Below, piece after piece: positions 21,331 to 32,609 of a stretch of 64,000 bases of DNA; within the stretch, counting starts at the first letter, position 1, and the number at the start of each line of letters is the position of its first letter. A model generated the notes under the pieces. The model was not told the origin of the DNA. It searched no databases and was given only the letters and a program-made list of their open reading frames with translations. The stretch lies in contig NC_090725.1 in assembly GCF_036898095.1 (NCBI RefSeq), positions 209,850,070 through 209,914,069 of the forward strand, read 5' to 3'. The DNA is from Palaemon carinicauda. Lineage: Eukaryota > Arthropoda > Malacostraca > Decapoda > Palaemonidae. The translations under genes and the position numbers were made by a program.

Positions 21331-23449
21331 TAGTGGTAACACATGACAAATAATGTTTATCAGAAGATGTGGGTACAAAGAAGCTACTCTTTAAAGAAAA
21401 GTTTTTATTTTTAGTTTAACTCAGAGGCGATAATATTAGCACTGTAAATATTTAAAGTATTTTGCTTGATAACCCAGTCCTAGTAAAGAGATGGGGAAAA
21501 AAAAAGTTCATCTAATATAAAGGTGTGTGTGTGTGAACAGCGGCACTAAACGGGGAGTTTTGAATCCAACACTAAACGTGGAGTGTTGAATCCAACCTCA
21601 ACTAATGAATTGCTGATCTCCTTGAAAGATCATTTTATACAAATTTTGGGGTGGGGTCTTGGTTGCAATCATTTTTACCAGCCACTGTGTTCGTGATTTG
21701 TTGGCCTTACTCCCTCTTTCTTTGAACTGAGGGGTGTAAACAATAAAGGTTTAAAGGCCACTCATGAATAGCAGAGGTAAGGGACAGTGACATTGCCTTA
21801 TCAAGCTGGACAATGCCATAGAGACTGACCATATTACAAATGATCAGTGCCCAAGTCCCCTCTCCACCCAAGATAGGCCCAAGAAGTTCCAGACAATGGC
21901 TCCTGATAACTGAGCAGATGGACCTACATGCTTCCCCAACTCTCCCATCCTTAGCTCACAAAGATGGTGAAGTTGCATCGACCAAAGGAACCAACGAGTT
22001 TGAGCGGTACTCAAATCCCAGTCAGGCAATCACCAAGCAAGGACACTTCCACCATGCCACCACAACCCTAGGTTGGTAAGGGTTGTATTGACATTTTTCT
22101 ACACCTCCATCTGGTCATCGTCTAGCAACATTGTCTGAATCCACTGTTACCATTTCTAAAGGGGTCAAAGGCTGTTGCTCCTTGACCCTTATACTTTTAT
22201 TCATGTCTTACATGATAGTGGAGATGCCTGCTTCGAGGACTCCGCAGGAGATTGTTGATGCTTTCTGTAAGAGATGTTATTGGCTCTTCTCTCTTGAGGA
22301 CCCAGAGGAAGAAGTCCCTCCTCACTGGGCTCATGTCCTTGAAGCAAGTCCTTGCCACCTCAGCCTTTTGACCCTTTGAGACATATCTCCTACTCACCCT
22401 TCCTTTGAGAAACGTGATTCTGCGAAGAAACCAGCGAGTAGAGTAGACAGTCATATTGGCCTTCACTTGAGTACACCCACAGGCACCTCAAGATCGTTCC
22501 ATTGCGAAGTATCGCAAGCGAGGATGGGTGCCTTTGCCTTAGCCCCCTAGCTCTCTGGAGTATTCTGCAGAGACAACGATCGGCGCGTCATTGCTCCTTC
22601 AAAAGAAGGTGCCCTTTCTCACCTAAGCGTACTTGCAAGGTTGCACGTCTACATCTGGCTGACCCCTCTTTACCTCATTTTGAAGAACACTGATGAGCCT
22701 CACCTGGGACGAAGATATGCACTCCCCAAGAGGCCCTTATCAGTTCCAGAATCCAATGATCAACAGCCACACAACCTAAGGCTGTATGAGAAATCTCTCC
22801 GAGATGGCCATTAACCTTGGACTCAATGAGGGTCTCTTTCACCCAGGCTTGACAATTATCAGTTGTTACGGAAGGAGTTTGACCCGACATCTGGCTCTTC
22901 ACCTCCTAAGAGTTGAAGGAGAATGAGGCAGACCGACAGCCCGCTCTGGACAAGGACAGATCCCAGCCAGTATTAGACTGCTTGGAGGATGCAGGGGAGA
23001 GTAAACAACTACCTAACCACATCTCCCCTTTCTTGGAGGGCGCAGACCTCAGAGAAGGAAAAGATCTAAAAAGAATTCCAAAGATTAGGTTCAATACTTT
23101 AGAAGACACTAGTTCCCCTCCAAGAAGAGAGGAGAGAGAAACTTACAGTATTTGACTTTTCCGCCCTCCTTAGACCTCCCATGTATGGTAGGGAGAGGGA
23201 TGACCGTGATCTAAACTATTCCCGCAATTCTGATGGCGCCTGTACCTAAGGCACCAAATACAGAAGAATGCAAGTGAGATTCCACCTTTTTACAGGTAAT
23301 AACTCGTATTCACAGACATAATGTCCTTGGAAAGGCACTATACTCTCCTCCCAAGGCAGTAGAAACTGCCATCAATCAGCAGTGTCATGCACCTCGGGGC
23401 ACCAGACCTTGTCTATAGCTTCCCTGGTCAATTCTGGCCTCAGAATCGC
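21331..23449 (+). other. C2 Gag middle region, heavily decayed
   Basis: No intact frame. A second decayed Gag-start-like segment at 22200-22340 (an E-M-P-A-S-R-T word followed by a C-K-R-C-Y-W word) suggests either an internal duplication or a further fragment of a related copy. Pro/Ser-rich patches near 22550-23150 fit the Gag repeat region. Nothing else is recognised. Confidence 0.4.
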
Positions 23450-24120
23450 TAGAGGAAGTTGATACGCAGGTTTCTGCAAGAAAAGATTGAAAGTACTACT
23501 GTGCTGCATACAGGAGTCTTCTTCCCCCTTATCTTCAAACTGACTGAGGCTACAAGCATGGAGAGCATGGCAATGGCAATTCAGGCAGCCTCCTCACTTG
23601 ACCACTGCTCAAGCACTGTTGCCTTTTTTGCCGACATGGATAACTTTTCCGACTCGGACAAGATGAAGGCTTTCAAGAACATCATCCTGATGGGAGGCAG
23701 AGCTATTGAGTTCCTGACTGATCAAGCTGCCAAACTGGGTCCTGAAGAGGCACTATACCGTGACCTCTAGGTTTCACAAATCGCCTAAATATTTGGAATG
23801 CTTATGTGAAGAGTCCTTGTCTGTTTCCAACAGGAAATTGAGGTAGTAGCCAAGAAGTGGAGGAAGTTCAGCTGGGCAGGTACATAGGCATGCACAGAGA
23901 AGCAACCTTCTCCCCATCTCTTCCATCCTGAGACAGGGAACAAACCAGTCCTTTCTGAGCAAACAAGGTCAAGGGCAAAGCCGACGCAGGGGGAAAGGAC
24001 ATTGATGTCAATCCTGGTGGCGGCCGCAATCCTCACACGATGCCACCTTAGAGAGGATGCCTGCAACTCTGTTGCAGGTGGTGGTGATATCATGTTACTG
24101 AATGATGGACGGTATACGTC
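23450..24120 (+). pseudogene. C2 Gag-like C-terminal remnant
   Basis: The open stretch 23459-23770 includes A-I-Q-A-A-S-S-L-D-H, then F-K-N-I-I-L-M-G-G and A-I-E-F-L-T-D-Q-A-A. These align with A-M-Q-A-T-S-W-L-D-I and R-T-I-E-F-L-A-H-Q-V in A1 Gag. It stops at 23770, and the basic tail region beyond is frameshifted. Confidence 0.7.
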
Positions 24121-24199
24121 TTTCAATCCAGATACCTCCTCCCGTTCATCAGCTCTCCCACTCCCCTAATTCGACCACCAGCGTTGTCATTGTCCTATC

Positions 24200-26300
24200 G
24201 CCAGAGATCGGCGAAGGATACAGCCCTTCAGGTAGAAGTCCAGGACATGCTAGAGAAGGGCGCTCTGCAATAGGTCGATGACAGCTCCCCAAGCTTGTTC
24301 AGTCAACTCTTTCTTGTAGAAAGGTGTCTGGAGGCTGGAGACCAGTAATAGGCCTGTGAGCCTTGAACAAGTGCGTGTCATAACTATTGTTTAAGAATGA
24401 GAACGCAGCTACAGTCAGGTAGGTGATCATGCCCTTGGACTTCATGATGATGATTGATCTTAAAGATGCTTACTTCCAGATCCCAGTCCATCCTGCCTTC
24501 AGGAAGCACAGTTGAATATCACAATAACAGACTGATAAGGGGGAAAGGTGTCTGGTACTGCGAATAGTCCGTTTTATACACAAAAAGCATCCCAAGCCAT
24601 AGAAACAAGCAAAATTGATACCAAATTCTTAAGGGTATAAGCCTACCATGTACAATATGCCAAATGTGGTTAACATTAAAACAAGCAGTTGAGATTAACA
24701 CTTGTTTTTCATCTTTGGATGACATGATTAAGGAATTTAATTAAATGACAAAGTAATATTAAGGAATGTAGAATGAAACAAAAACAAAAATTACTTCAGG
24801 CATGGGCCACATCAAATCAAACAGAATACAGTACTGTACAGTGCCAGAAAACACTAGCAAATAATCTAAGAACTAATACATGCAGTTTACTAAAAGCTTT
24901 TAATGTCATTACTTATCAATTGGATGTGTAAATGTGTTTGCTTGTTCGTTAATTTTTGTCATCATGTGTAGGAGAAACATGATATGGAAAAAACTTTATT
25001 TTCAATTTTTAACTCTACAATAAGTAAAACATTTATAATAACATTATTTTTTAATTTATCTATGCCCATATCCTTGAGAGTGGTTGCTTGAAATCTGTTG
25101 ATGGCAAGATCAGCTGAGTATGTTTACATGTTCAGAGATAGACTCGCATAGAAAAAAAGTTGATTTTATGTATATAGAATTATTTCTTGAATAGGCTATT
25201 TATAATGAAGACATAGCAATAATGAATAGGTTAAAAAGGGTTTTATTACTTTTACAGTATTTAAATAAGTATCGTAAATGAATAGAAATATCTCGGAACT
25301 ATTTACTTCTTATGGTGACCTTTGCCAACTGAATGCTACTCTAGTTACCTGAATTTAGTCCAGTATATCTGAAGACCTTAGTAACAGTGTCCATTGCTGC
25401 AAGGTTCTACTGTACCTCTGCTTCGTCATGACCAACAAAATGTACCAGTTCTGGGAACTTTGTTTCAGGCTCTCGACAACACCACAAGTCTGTACCATAA
25501 TCTTTACACAAGTGTCAGTATGGCCACGTGCCAGTAGTATTTGTTTCTTGCGATATCTGGAGGATTGGCTGATTTTGACAAAATCGGAGGAAAACTTCTG
25601 TTTCGTCATGATCTAGGGATCATGGTGAATTGGGAGAAGTCCATTCTAGTGACAAAGCAAAGATTCATCTACCTCGAAATGCCGTGAGAGATGGCACTTC
25701 CCTTTCTTTGTCAGCCCCATTTGCCAACTTACCAGAGCCAGAAGTTATTGGGACATCTACTCTCCCTGGAAGTCTAGTCCCAAATGGCCGTCTTCATCTA
25801 AGGTTGCTCCATTAGGAGTTGAAGTGACGCTGGTCACAACATCTCAACCACCCTCTTTCATTGGTTCCAATAGGGGAAGAGTTCAGATACGACCTAGAAG
25901 GGTGGCTAGACGAGACAAACTTTCTAAGGGCTGTCCTCCTCTGACGCCTACACCGAAGCTCCTGTTATTCAAGACACCAAGAGTGCCATCTTCTTGTCAA
26001 CAAAAAGGCTAATTCCACATGGTCACCACCTCAGCGATCATGCCTGTAATTCACAGATTTTTCTGGTTTACAACTGCTCCCCTGCTTTCGGTTTGGTTAA
26101 CACAAGCATACAGGGTAATCTACAGTAGTAATTGCACAACAAACTCATTTGTTAGTACTCCTTTCCTCTTAGGTTCTACTGTACCTTGCACAGAGGTAGA
26201 GGAGATTCGTACTGAGATTAGATGTTTATCCCCTATTCCCTTATTGGAGAAGCTCCCCAATTTCTGTGGTAAAGATACCTCTTAGTCCCTGAACCAAATG
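24200..26300 (+). pseudogene. C2 reverse transcriptase / RNase H remnant
   Basis: RT begins with V-Q-D-M-L-E-K-G-A-L-Q near 24240. The motif-A block L-K-D-A-Y-F-Q-I-P-V-H-P at about 24460-24500 is intact, but the sequence then breaks at about 24508. RT resumes at about 25410 with N-K-M-Y-Q-F, then L-S-T-T-P-Q-V and R-Y-L-E-D-W-L-I, where the catalytic Y-x-D-D has become Y-L-E-D. L-G-I-M-V-N-W-E-K-S follows. RNase H remnants are faint near 25850-26200. It cannot be functional. Confidence 0.75.
24508..25409. other. ~0.9-kb insertion inside the C2 RT
   Basis: AT-rich sequence with no recognisable frame. It interrupts the R-K-(Y/H) ... N-K-M-Y-Q-F junction that is continuous in A1 (6495-6530). 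No clear terminal repeats or target duplication were found by eye. Confidence 0.5.
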
Positions 26301-26329
26301 TGAGACTTGGTTTCAGACCTGGACTCTTC

Positions 26330-26995
26330 AGGAGAATTGACTAGACTCTTGAAGAAACAGGATAGTCGCAGTCATTATCTCTTGAGAGCCAAAGCTGCTT
26401 ATAGCATTTCCACGAGTCCTCAGGTCTCTTAATTAGACCCACTCTAACACTGCTTAGCCTTGGCGAAGCAAGTAGAAAAACGGCATGTATTTTCCTGTGT
26501 CACTAGCCATTTTGAAGGAAAGATCTTCCATCTCCTTGGCTCAGCAATTTGATGCAAGGACATAGAATCCAAGCAGCCATGACCTTAAACCTTCTTCCTC
26601 ACCAACAAGGCAATTTTTTGGGTAAGAGTGACTTACAGTATTTTCCTTAATTTGGGAGGAGACAATGACATTTCCTTCTGTATGGAAGGAAAGGGAGAGA
26701 TCCTGAAATGATGTTTCATTCGAGCTTCATGGGAACAATCAGATGCGCTCCCACGAGGGAACTACCTCTAACACAATCACTTGAAGCCAGAATATCGGAT
26801 CTACTCCAGCATTCAGGAAGAACCTTTTACTGGAGCAAGTGCTAGAGGCCGGAGTCTGGAAGCATCAGGCAACCTTTACAGCCCAGTATACTCACAATTC
26901 TTTAGATCTGTTTTCATTGGACATGCGGTACCTGCTCAGCAGGTTATGGAGCATTCGTATAAGATTATGGTCGTGATGTTAGTCTAGGATTAGAA
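26330..26995 (+). pseudogene. C2 tyrosine recombinase remnant
   Basis: It shows L-A-L-A-K-Q-V-E near 26455, aligning with L-A-S-A-K-R-V-S-E in A1; the catalytic Arg is Gln here. The C-terminal block E-A-G-V-W-K-H-Q-A-T-F-T-A-Q-Y near 26840-26890 aligns with Q-A-G-V-W-K-R-Q-T-T-F-T-A-H-Y and keeps the Tyr. Between them the frame is destroyed. It ends near A-Q-Q-V-M, like A-Q-Q-L-V in A1. Confidence 0.75.
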
Positions 26996-27341
26996 GCCCT
27001 GTTCGTTTTCCTCGTTTCCTTCCTATCTTGGGGTGCAGCGGTCACTCAGGCTGGGTCGGACGTGGATGTTACAAGTATCTCCCCCTCCCCATCCTCCTAA
27101 CGAGGGGAGGATGGATTAACTAGGATACATTATGTTCAATTGGCCATACATTGTAACAGCATATCCTTCCGAGGATATAGGTTCTTCCTTGACCGTCTGT
27201 CAGTGAACAGAAACTAGCCCAATTTGAAACTTGTCAATTGCTGGGAGGTAGTAGGAATCAACACACTTGCATCTCTATCAGGTCTGGGTGTATTAACATC
27301 CCAGGATTTTATACCAGCCTATATGGTTATACTGCAGAGGC

Positions 27342-27392
27342 TTCCTCCTCCTCCTCCTCCTCCTCCTCCTCCTCCTCCTCCTCCTCCTCCTC
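27342..27392. repeat. (TCC)n microsatellite
   Basis: About 17 TCC units near the C2 3' end. The long Pro and Ser runs that it encodes are artefacts. Confidence 0.95.
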
Positions 27393-27423
27393 CCCCGAAG
27401 ATGCGTCTCCTAGTATTCGTGTA

Positions 27424-27705
27424 GGAACAAATAAATCATAAATTTGAAAGCTAATTTGTATTATTCCTAACTGTGCAATCCTGAATCCTTCAAGTTTCAC
27501 TTACTGCCTCAACCACCCTGCAAGCCCTAGGTGAAGGCTAAAGTAGCTACTCATTGTACTGGAAGGGGGTTGGGTCTTCCCTGCCACTAGCCAATGCAGT
27601 AACTACCGACAGCTCATTATAAATTTTAACAGCCCAGTTGTAACCAAGCTGAAAATATGCTACAATTAAAGAGGTCAGATTTGTATAGTTAGGAAAAATA
27701 GAAAT
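27424..27705. repeat. C2 ICR and right terminal repeat (decayed)
   Basis: GGAACAAATAAATC followed by TTTGTATTATTCCTAAC resembles the A1 ICR (left-end complement then right-end complement). The right ITR spans about 27540-27705 and ends with TTTGTATAGTTAGGAAAAAT. The sequence after it is a CATCAT-started repeat, so the end of C2 is taken at about 27705. Confidence 0.6.
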
Positions 27706-27711
27706 TATTTT

Positions 27712-27800
27712 TCATCATCATCATCTCCTCTTATGCCTTTTGATGCAAAGGGCCTTGGTTAGATTTTGCCAGTAATTTTCATATACCATGGAAAAATTTA
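27712..27800 (-). repeat. Fragment of a CATCAT-bordered non-LTR retroposon
   Basis: CATCATCATCATCTCC followed by a GCAAAGGGCC word and GGTTAGATTTTGCCAG looks like the inverted 3' end of an RTE-like non-LTR element with an ATGATG tail, a repeat seen in many invertebrates. It is truncated after about 90 bp. The family call is from memory and should be checked. Confidence 0.4.
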
Positions 27801-27959
27801 AAGAAAGCTCATTCAAATCCATATGAAACATGTTATAACTATGTGGGTTAAAAAAGGCAGTATTGGTCTAAAAAGTGAATTTCAAATTACTCAACAATCT
27901 GGAAAAAGTGGTTCAAATAAGCAATATTTTAGTGTACTCTAATAGATAAACAGGAAACA

Positions 27960-28610
27960 AGACATGCTAACCTGCTTTGCAAAAAAGAATTGGCACCAAG
28001 TTTATCTTCTATAGTTCCAGAGTGAACTATTTGATTTCATTGATTTGTTGGACAGGAATGTACGGTTTGTTAAATTTCTTATTCCTGATCTACATATTAA
28101 TCTCTGGCACCGTCGTTCAGTTAGTTCGTTTTGCATGTTGCATAAGATTTTTCACAATTCTGACTATCCTTTACATTCAGGTCTTCCCAGACAGTACCAC
28201 CTTGTTTGTAATACAGTACTAGGTATGCAGTTAATTCTAATAGTCTGGTTTTCATTATGAGTCTCAATACTATATAGTATTCTAGAAGTTTTATTCCAGC
28301 TATGACCAAGTTGTGGAATGAACTACCTAGTCGGGTTGTTGAATCGGTAGAAATTCCAAAGTTCAAACTTGCAGAAAATGTTTTTATGTTGAACATAAGT
28401 GTCTCTTTATAATTATATACAAAAGATCTGTTTTAATGTTGTTATTGTTCTTAAAATATTTTGTTTATTACTTTCATATAGTTTATTTCCTTATTTCCTT
28501 TCCTCACTGTGCTATTTTTCCTTTTGTCGAGCCATTGGGCTTCTAGCATCCTGTTTTTCCAGCTAGGGTTGTAGCTTACCTAGTAATGATGATGATAATA
28601 TTTAGGATCA
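27960..28610 (+). pseudogene. Non-LTR retrotransposon RT C-terminus and 3' tail
   Basis: Frames at 28045-28260 and 28280-28390 read H-R-R-S-V-S-S-F-C-M-L-H-K-I-F-H-N and S-F-I-P-A-M-T-K-L-W-N-E-L-P. These two blocks are typical of the extreme C-terminal region of CR1/Jockey-like reverse transcriptases. The 3' untranslated part ends with the dispersed tail (TTTTTCCAGCTAGGG, GTTGTAGCTTACC) and ATGATGATGATAATA near 28600. It links the AAT-tailed dispersed repeat of this window to a non-LTR element. Frameshifts show it is dead, and everything upstream is missing (5' truncation). Confidence 0.7.
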
Positions 28611-29006
28611 TTCCACAATATGGTCACTGTATGAATGTAACTTCTAGAGTACTGTGCAGTAAAGCAATGAATGAACCTTCCTAAAGAAAAAGCAAGATGG
28701 TTAAAATGATTGTAAGGGGTAGTCAATATTGTTAAAATCTTATATAACATGAACAAAGAGCGTATTGAATGATGGGGCTAGATATTAATATTTATATCTG
28801 GCATAAGGAACTTTGTAGACCTAAGTGTCTGTCCAGTAATTCAAGATTTTAGAATATTAGTGAAGACCTGACAGGGGACTAATATTCAAAAGATGGCAAA
28901 AAAATATTTCCAAAATTTTTAAAATATTCAGATTAAAGTTCCCTTCCTTTTCCAAACCCAGCAGCCATTTGTATATTTATTGGATTTTTATTCCCAGAAA
29001 ACCTAG
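28611..29006. other. Intronic sequence without recognised features
   Basis: AT-rich; no conserved frame, repeat or motif is recognised between the retroposon tail and element B3. Confidence 0.5.
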
Positions 29007-29180
29007 TTTTCAATATTAAACTTACCCGATAATCATGTAGCTGTCAACTCCGTTGCCCGACAGAATTCTATGGAGGGATACGCCAGCTATCACAATACTA
29101 GAAGGGGGTGTACTTACCAGCGCCACCTGTGGCCAGGTACTCAAGTACTTCTTGTTGACACCTCCTCAATTATTCCTCTG
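29007..29180. repeat. B3 left inverted terminal repeat
   Basis: Inverted match to 35463-35658. It carries GTACTCAAGTACTTC and CAATTATTCCTC, whose complements are both in the right arm. Confidence 0.92.
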
Positions 29181-29965
29181 TCGTGCTTCCGGCAAGACGT
29201 TCTGGGATACGCTTATGTTCTTGGAGTATTTTCACGACTTTGGTGAAGTATTTCTCTTTGATTTCGGCTGTCGCTTTACTGGAAACTTCTATATTAGCTT
29301 AGTTAGCTTTTGGAATTAATTTGATTAATTTATGGTGACGAAGAGAGTATGAACTCTCTTTCACTTTTTTATGGCCGACCCTTCCCTTAGACGGAAGTGT
29401 TGGTGTCTAAGAGAGTATAGACTCTCTTTCTTAATTTTGCTTAACAAAAGTTATAGATTTATTTTATATCTCTCCGCCTCTTATAGGCCTCTTCGATTAA
29501 CTTCCTTTTATTATAAACTTATTAAAATTAATTTTTATATTTGTTTATATTCGACCTTCCTAATAGTAGGCGGTCTTTTCTTGGTACCGAAGTTAATTAA
29601 CATTGAGCCCGTCATTTTGGTTTTACCTGTTAACATATTATGCTATTTTAATGTCTTTGAAAGAATTTCTTTGATAGTCTCGTACTGTTTTCAAAGTTGA
29701 ACTAACGTTTTGTTTTGTCTCTGCAGTTGTTGACGTTCAGAACGTTCAACTTGTGCTCTATCGTTACGATAGAGAAAGAATTTTCACGGTTTCACGTTGC
29801 AGTAAGAGTAACCGTGTCTAGCGTTTTGTTCATTCTTTCTTAACTTAATGGTTTTAATCCTAATAAAGGAACTTTTCATTGTGGGAAATATTTCAGTTTT
29901 TTCCTTTAACAATAATATGTTTTAACGATATATATGATTGGGCTCTTCTCTCAGGTTCTAAGTCA

Positions 29966-29996
<31 letters not shown>

Positions 29997-30289
29997 CGGA
30001 GGGAGAAAGAGGATAAACGTTTCATTCTAGCGAGTAACGTTGTTATCGTTTTTGCTCTTCTCCCTAGTCTCTTTAGGGGAAGAAGGTAAACGTTTCTAGA
30101 GTGATCTAGTGTTTAGTCTCTTTCCAGCCACTGAATTATTTATCTTTCATTAGATTTTTCTGTTACATTGTAATTCTGTTTTCGCAATTACTAACTTTTG
30201 AGAAAGGATAGAATTGCGTGTTTCAGGTACAAACCACTTAAAGTTTCGAGTTCAGTGAAATAAGTGCAAACAGAAAATCAAAGTGATAA
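29181..30289 (+). other. B3 leader shared with B2
   Basis: Related along its length to 9949-11114 in B2 and absent from B4. It contains the double hairpin at about 29725-29773 (GTTGACGTT/AACGTTCAAC, then CTCTATCG-TTA-CGATAGAG), a GA tract at 29964-29991 and the CCTAGTCTC-TTTAGGG block. No conserved coding frame is seen. Confidence 0.65.
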
Positions 30290-31520
30290 GTGATTAGCAC
30301 AAAGTGTGTCAGCGTTGTGCGTGAGGGTACTTCTGTGCGCGCCAGTCGTCCTCCCAGTCCGGGACCTCTTGCAAGCTCCCAAGCCCAGGGGAGAAGCAAT
30401 GTCGAAGGGCAGAAGGGTTCAGCAGGCCTTGATCGGCGCACAGAAGTATCCTCGGTGGTTGTGGGCGTGTCTTACCGAGACCGTCACTCCCACCCGCAGA
30501 CGATTGAGCCCTTATTTTGCTCGTCTGCAGAAGAAATTTAGGGGAGAAAACGCTGGCCTCAGGTCTCAAGACCTCTTAAACGTAAAGTCCAGACCTATGC
30601 CAGACGTACGAAGTTAGAGTTCAACAACCCGGATGCAGTCATTGGGTTAGCTCTGACTCTCCTCAGTCATCAGTTGAATGCACTCCGCCTAAGAGGAGTA
30701 AGGTTCTGCCACAACAGAGCTCGACTGTTAAGGCTTTACCTCAGCCTACTGTAGTTTCTGCCGACCCCAAGTGGACTCTACTACAGTCCATGCAAGCACA
30801 GCTTTCGGACTTGATGCGTGAGTGTCGGGCTGAGAGTGTTGCGCCTCCGCCTCCGCCTACACTCCCTCCGCCTGCGCTTGCTCCGCCTGCGCTCGCTCCG
30901 CCTGATCGCAATACCACCTGCCAGGCGTACGATGTTGAGCCACGTTCTGAGTTTGCTGTTCCCAGTGGTGTTCAGCCTCCGCCTTCCTTAAGGCAACCTT
31001 TACAATGGGATCAGGAGGATTATACCTCTCTTCCTCCGCCTCCACTTGCTGCTCCACCAGTGATGCAACACTCGGTTGAGGTACAACAACCTCTCCCGTC
31101 CATGAGTCAGTCTCCTCAGCTCTCGCTGCAGCGAGCTTAACCCTCCTCAAGGCAAGCACCTCAACACCTTAGCCTTGCGCCTCAGGAGCCTCAACTTGCG
31201 AGTTTTTTACTGCGTTCTGCGCAGCCACTACCTTTTCGCTCTCAGCTCACACCGCAGGAACCTCAACTCGTTCCTCAGGAACTTGCTACTGCGCATCCGC
31301 CAACCACTCAGCAAGCGCAACCCTTGAGTTCAGCCACTCATGCCAGGAGTCAGCCTCCTCCACCCATGCGCCTACCTTCTGCTACTTCCTTTGATCAGCC
31401 TTTGCAGACTGAGCCTCAGGTGTTCCCTCAACAGAGTCTTGAAGAGGAAACCACAACTATTGTTGTTCCAGCTCGTTCTGACTCTGCTGTTCAGCATACC
31501 TTACCTCCATTTTCAAACCT
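30290..31520 (+). pseudogene. B3 Gag-like remnant
   Basis: Frames follow the B4 Gag: T-S-V-R-A-S-R-P-P-S-P-G-P-L near 30330, G-L-D-R-R-T-E-V near 30430, the Pro/Ala-rich P-P-A-L-A-P-P block near 30880, and Q-P-P-P-P-M-R-L-P near 31355. A stop at 31138-31140 and frame changes break it. After 31500 the Gag coding sequence gives way to an AT-rich insert (about 31505-31720), and the C-terminal Gag core is gone. Confidence 0.8.
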
Positions 31521-31756
31521 TATGATAATGGAGGTTATTTGTATTACTTATAAAAATATATTTGTATTCCTGGCAATATATTTTTAACAATATCGCAAAA
31601 TATGGCAAAAATATGAATCATGAGTTATGAATGTAAGGTATATATTATGTTGATATTAAAACCCCATGCAAGCATGCATAAAGCACTCTAGCACTGGTCA
31701 TGGAATTTCTGAGAAATGTTAAACGCCATGCACACGCTCTGCTTACCTTACATGCT

Positions 31757-32025
31757 CTGCTTACAGCATGCTCTGCATACTACATGCTCTGCATACAGCA
31801 TGCTCTGCATTCAGCATGCTCTGCATACAACATGCTCTACATACAGCATGCTCTGCATACAACATGCTCTGCATACAGCATGCTCTGCATTCAGCATGCT
31901 CTGCATACAACATGCTCTGCATACAGCATGCTCTGCATTCAGCATGCTCTGCATACAACATGCTCTACATACAGCATGCTCTGCATACAGCATACTCTGC
32001 ATACAACATGCTCTGCATACCTTAC
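31757..32025 (+). repeat. 16-bp minisatellite in B3 with 48-bp higher order
   Basis: About 16 copies of a unit like CATGCTCTGCATACAG. Variants ending CATACAA, CATACAG and CATTCAG recur in an approximate three-unit cycle of 48 bp. All three forward frames and some reverse frames remain open, giving spurious His/Ala/Leu/Cys-rich proteins. It sits where Gag coding ends, so it probably expanded from a Gag segment. Confidence 0.92.
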
Positions 32026-32609
32026 CGCATGCTTCTCAGTCACACATCTTTGGTTGTTGCCAACTCACTAGACTGTCAAGCAGTTTCATAACGTTGCCTT
32101 CTAGTCTGCTGCTTTTGCACCAGTGAACCCTCACTGAGAGAACTTAGCTTTTCTAGGATATGGTCCCTGTAGATGAGAAAGTTCTTTTCTCCCTCCTTCT
32201 GATATTCCCTTGAGGACTCTGTCATTTGGAGGGAGCCTTTAGCTGCATAGCCTCCTATGGACTTTTATTTAAGCATAACATGCTTCCAGGGAAGGTAATG
32301 GTTCCACTTCAGTCGCTAATCCCGTCTGTTACCACACCTGCTCCCATAGACCTTGAGCTGTGTTACAAGACATGCAGTCCAAGCTTAGTCCTTGTTAGAG
32401 GATTTTTTGTTTACGGAGTCAATGTGTCACGGGGAAGACGTTCAACAACCAACAGAAGTGACTTGTTGTGACGCAGTGCGGCAACCTCAGCAACCCGATA
32501 AGGAGTTTGTCTGTACGACCCAGACAGTCTAGACAGATTCGGGTTGTCACTGTACTTCCTCGCTTGCCCATGATTGACAGTTCACAGACTGTGCAGCAGT
32601 ACCATGATC
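32026..32609 (+). other. B3 interior segment shared with B2
   Basis: Matches B2 12540-13270 block by block: GACTGTCAAGCAGTTT, GAGGACTCTGTCATTTGG, GACTTGTTGTGACGCAGTGCGG and CAGACTGTGCAGCAGTACC. It carries no intact frame and stands where B4 has the Gag C-terminus and RT palm. Confidence 0.7.

Larger units (their letters stand above)
20537..27705 (+). mobile_element. Decayed full-length DIRS1-like element C2
   Basis: Left end TTGTTCCAGTACAAATAC. The right end near 27670-27705 has TTTGTATAGTTAGG, and an ICR-like segment lies at 27424-27490. The ITRs still match in patches: GTTAAAATTTTATAA and GTCGGTAGTTAC on the left against their complements at 27600-27640. Gag, RT, RNase H and recombinase remnants occur in the normal order. 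All are broken, and the RT has an extra ~0.9-kb insertion. It is the oldest-looking complete DIRS copy in the window. Confidence 0.8.

Noticed and set aside
27224..27441. Poly-Pro and poly-Ser open frames
   Set aside because: Translation of the TCC microsatellite within decayed element C2.
31757..32025. CRISPR-like regular repeats
   Set aside because: The units are contiguous with no unique spacers, in animal DNA; it is a minisatellite.
31700..32126. Long overlapping open frames on both strands, rich in His, Ala, Leu and Cys
   Set aside because: They are produced by the 16-bp minisatellite, which stays open in several frames; no start context or domain supports a protein.
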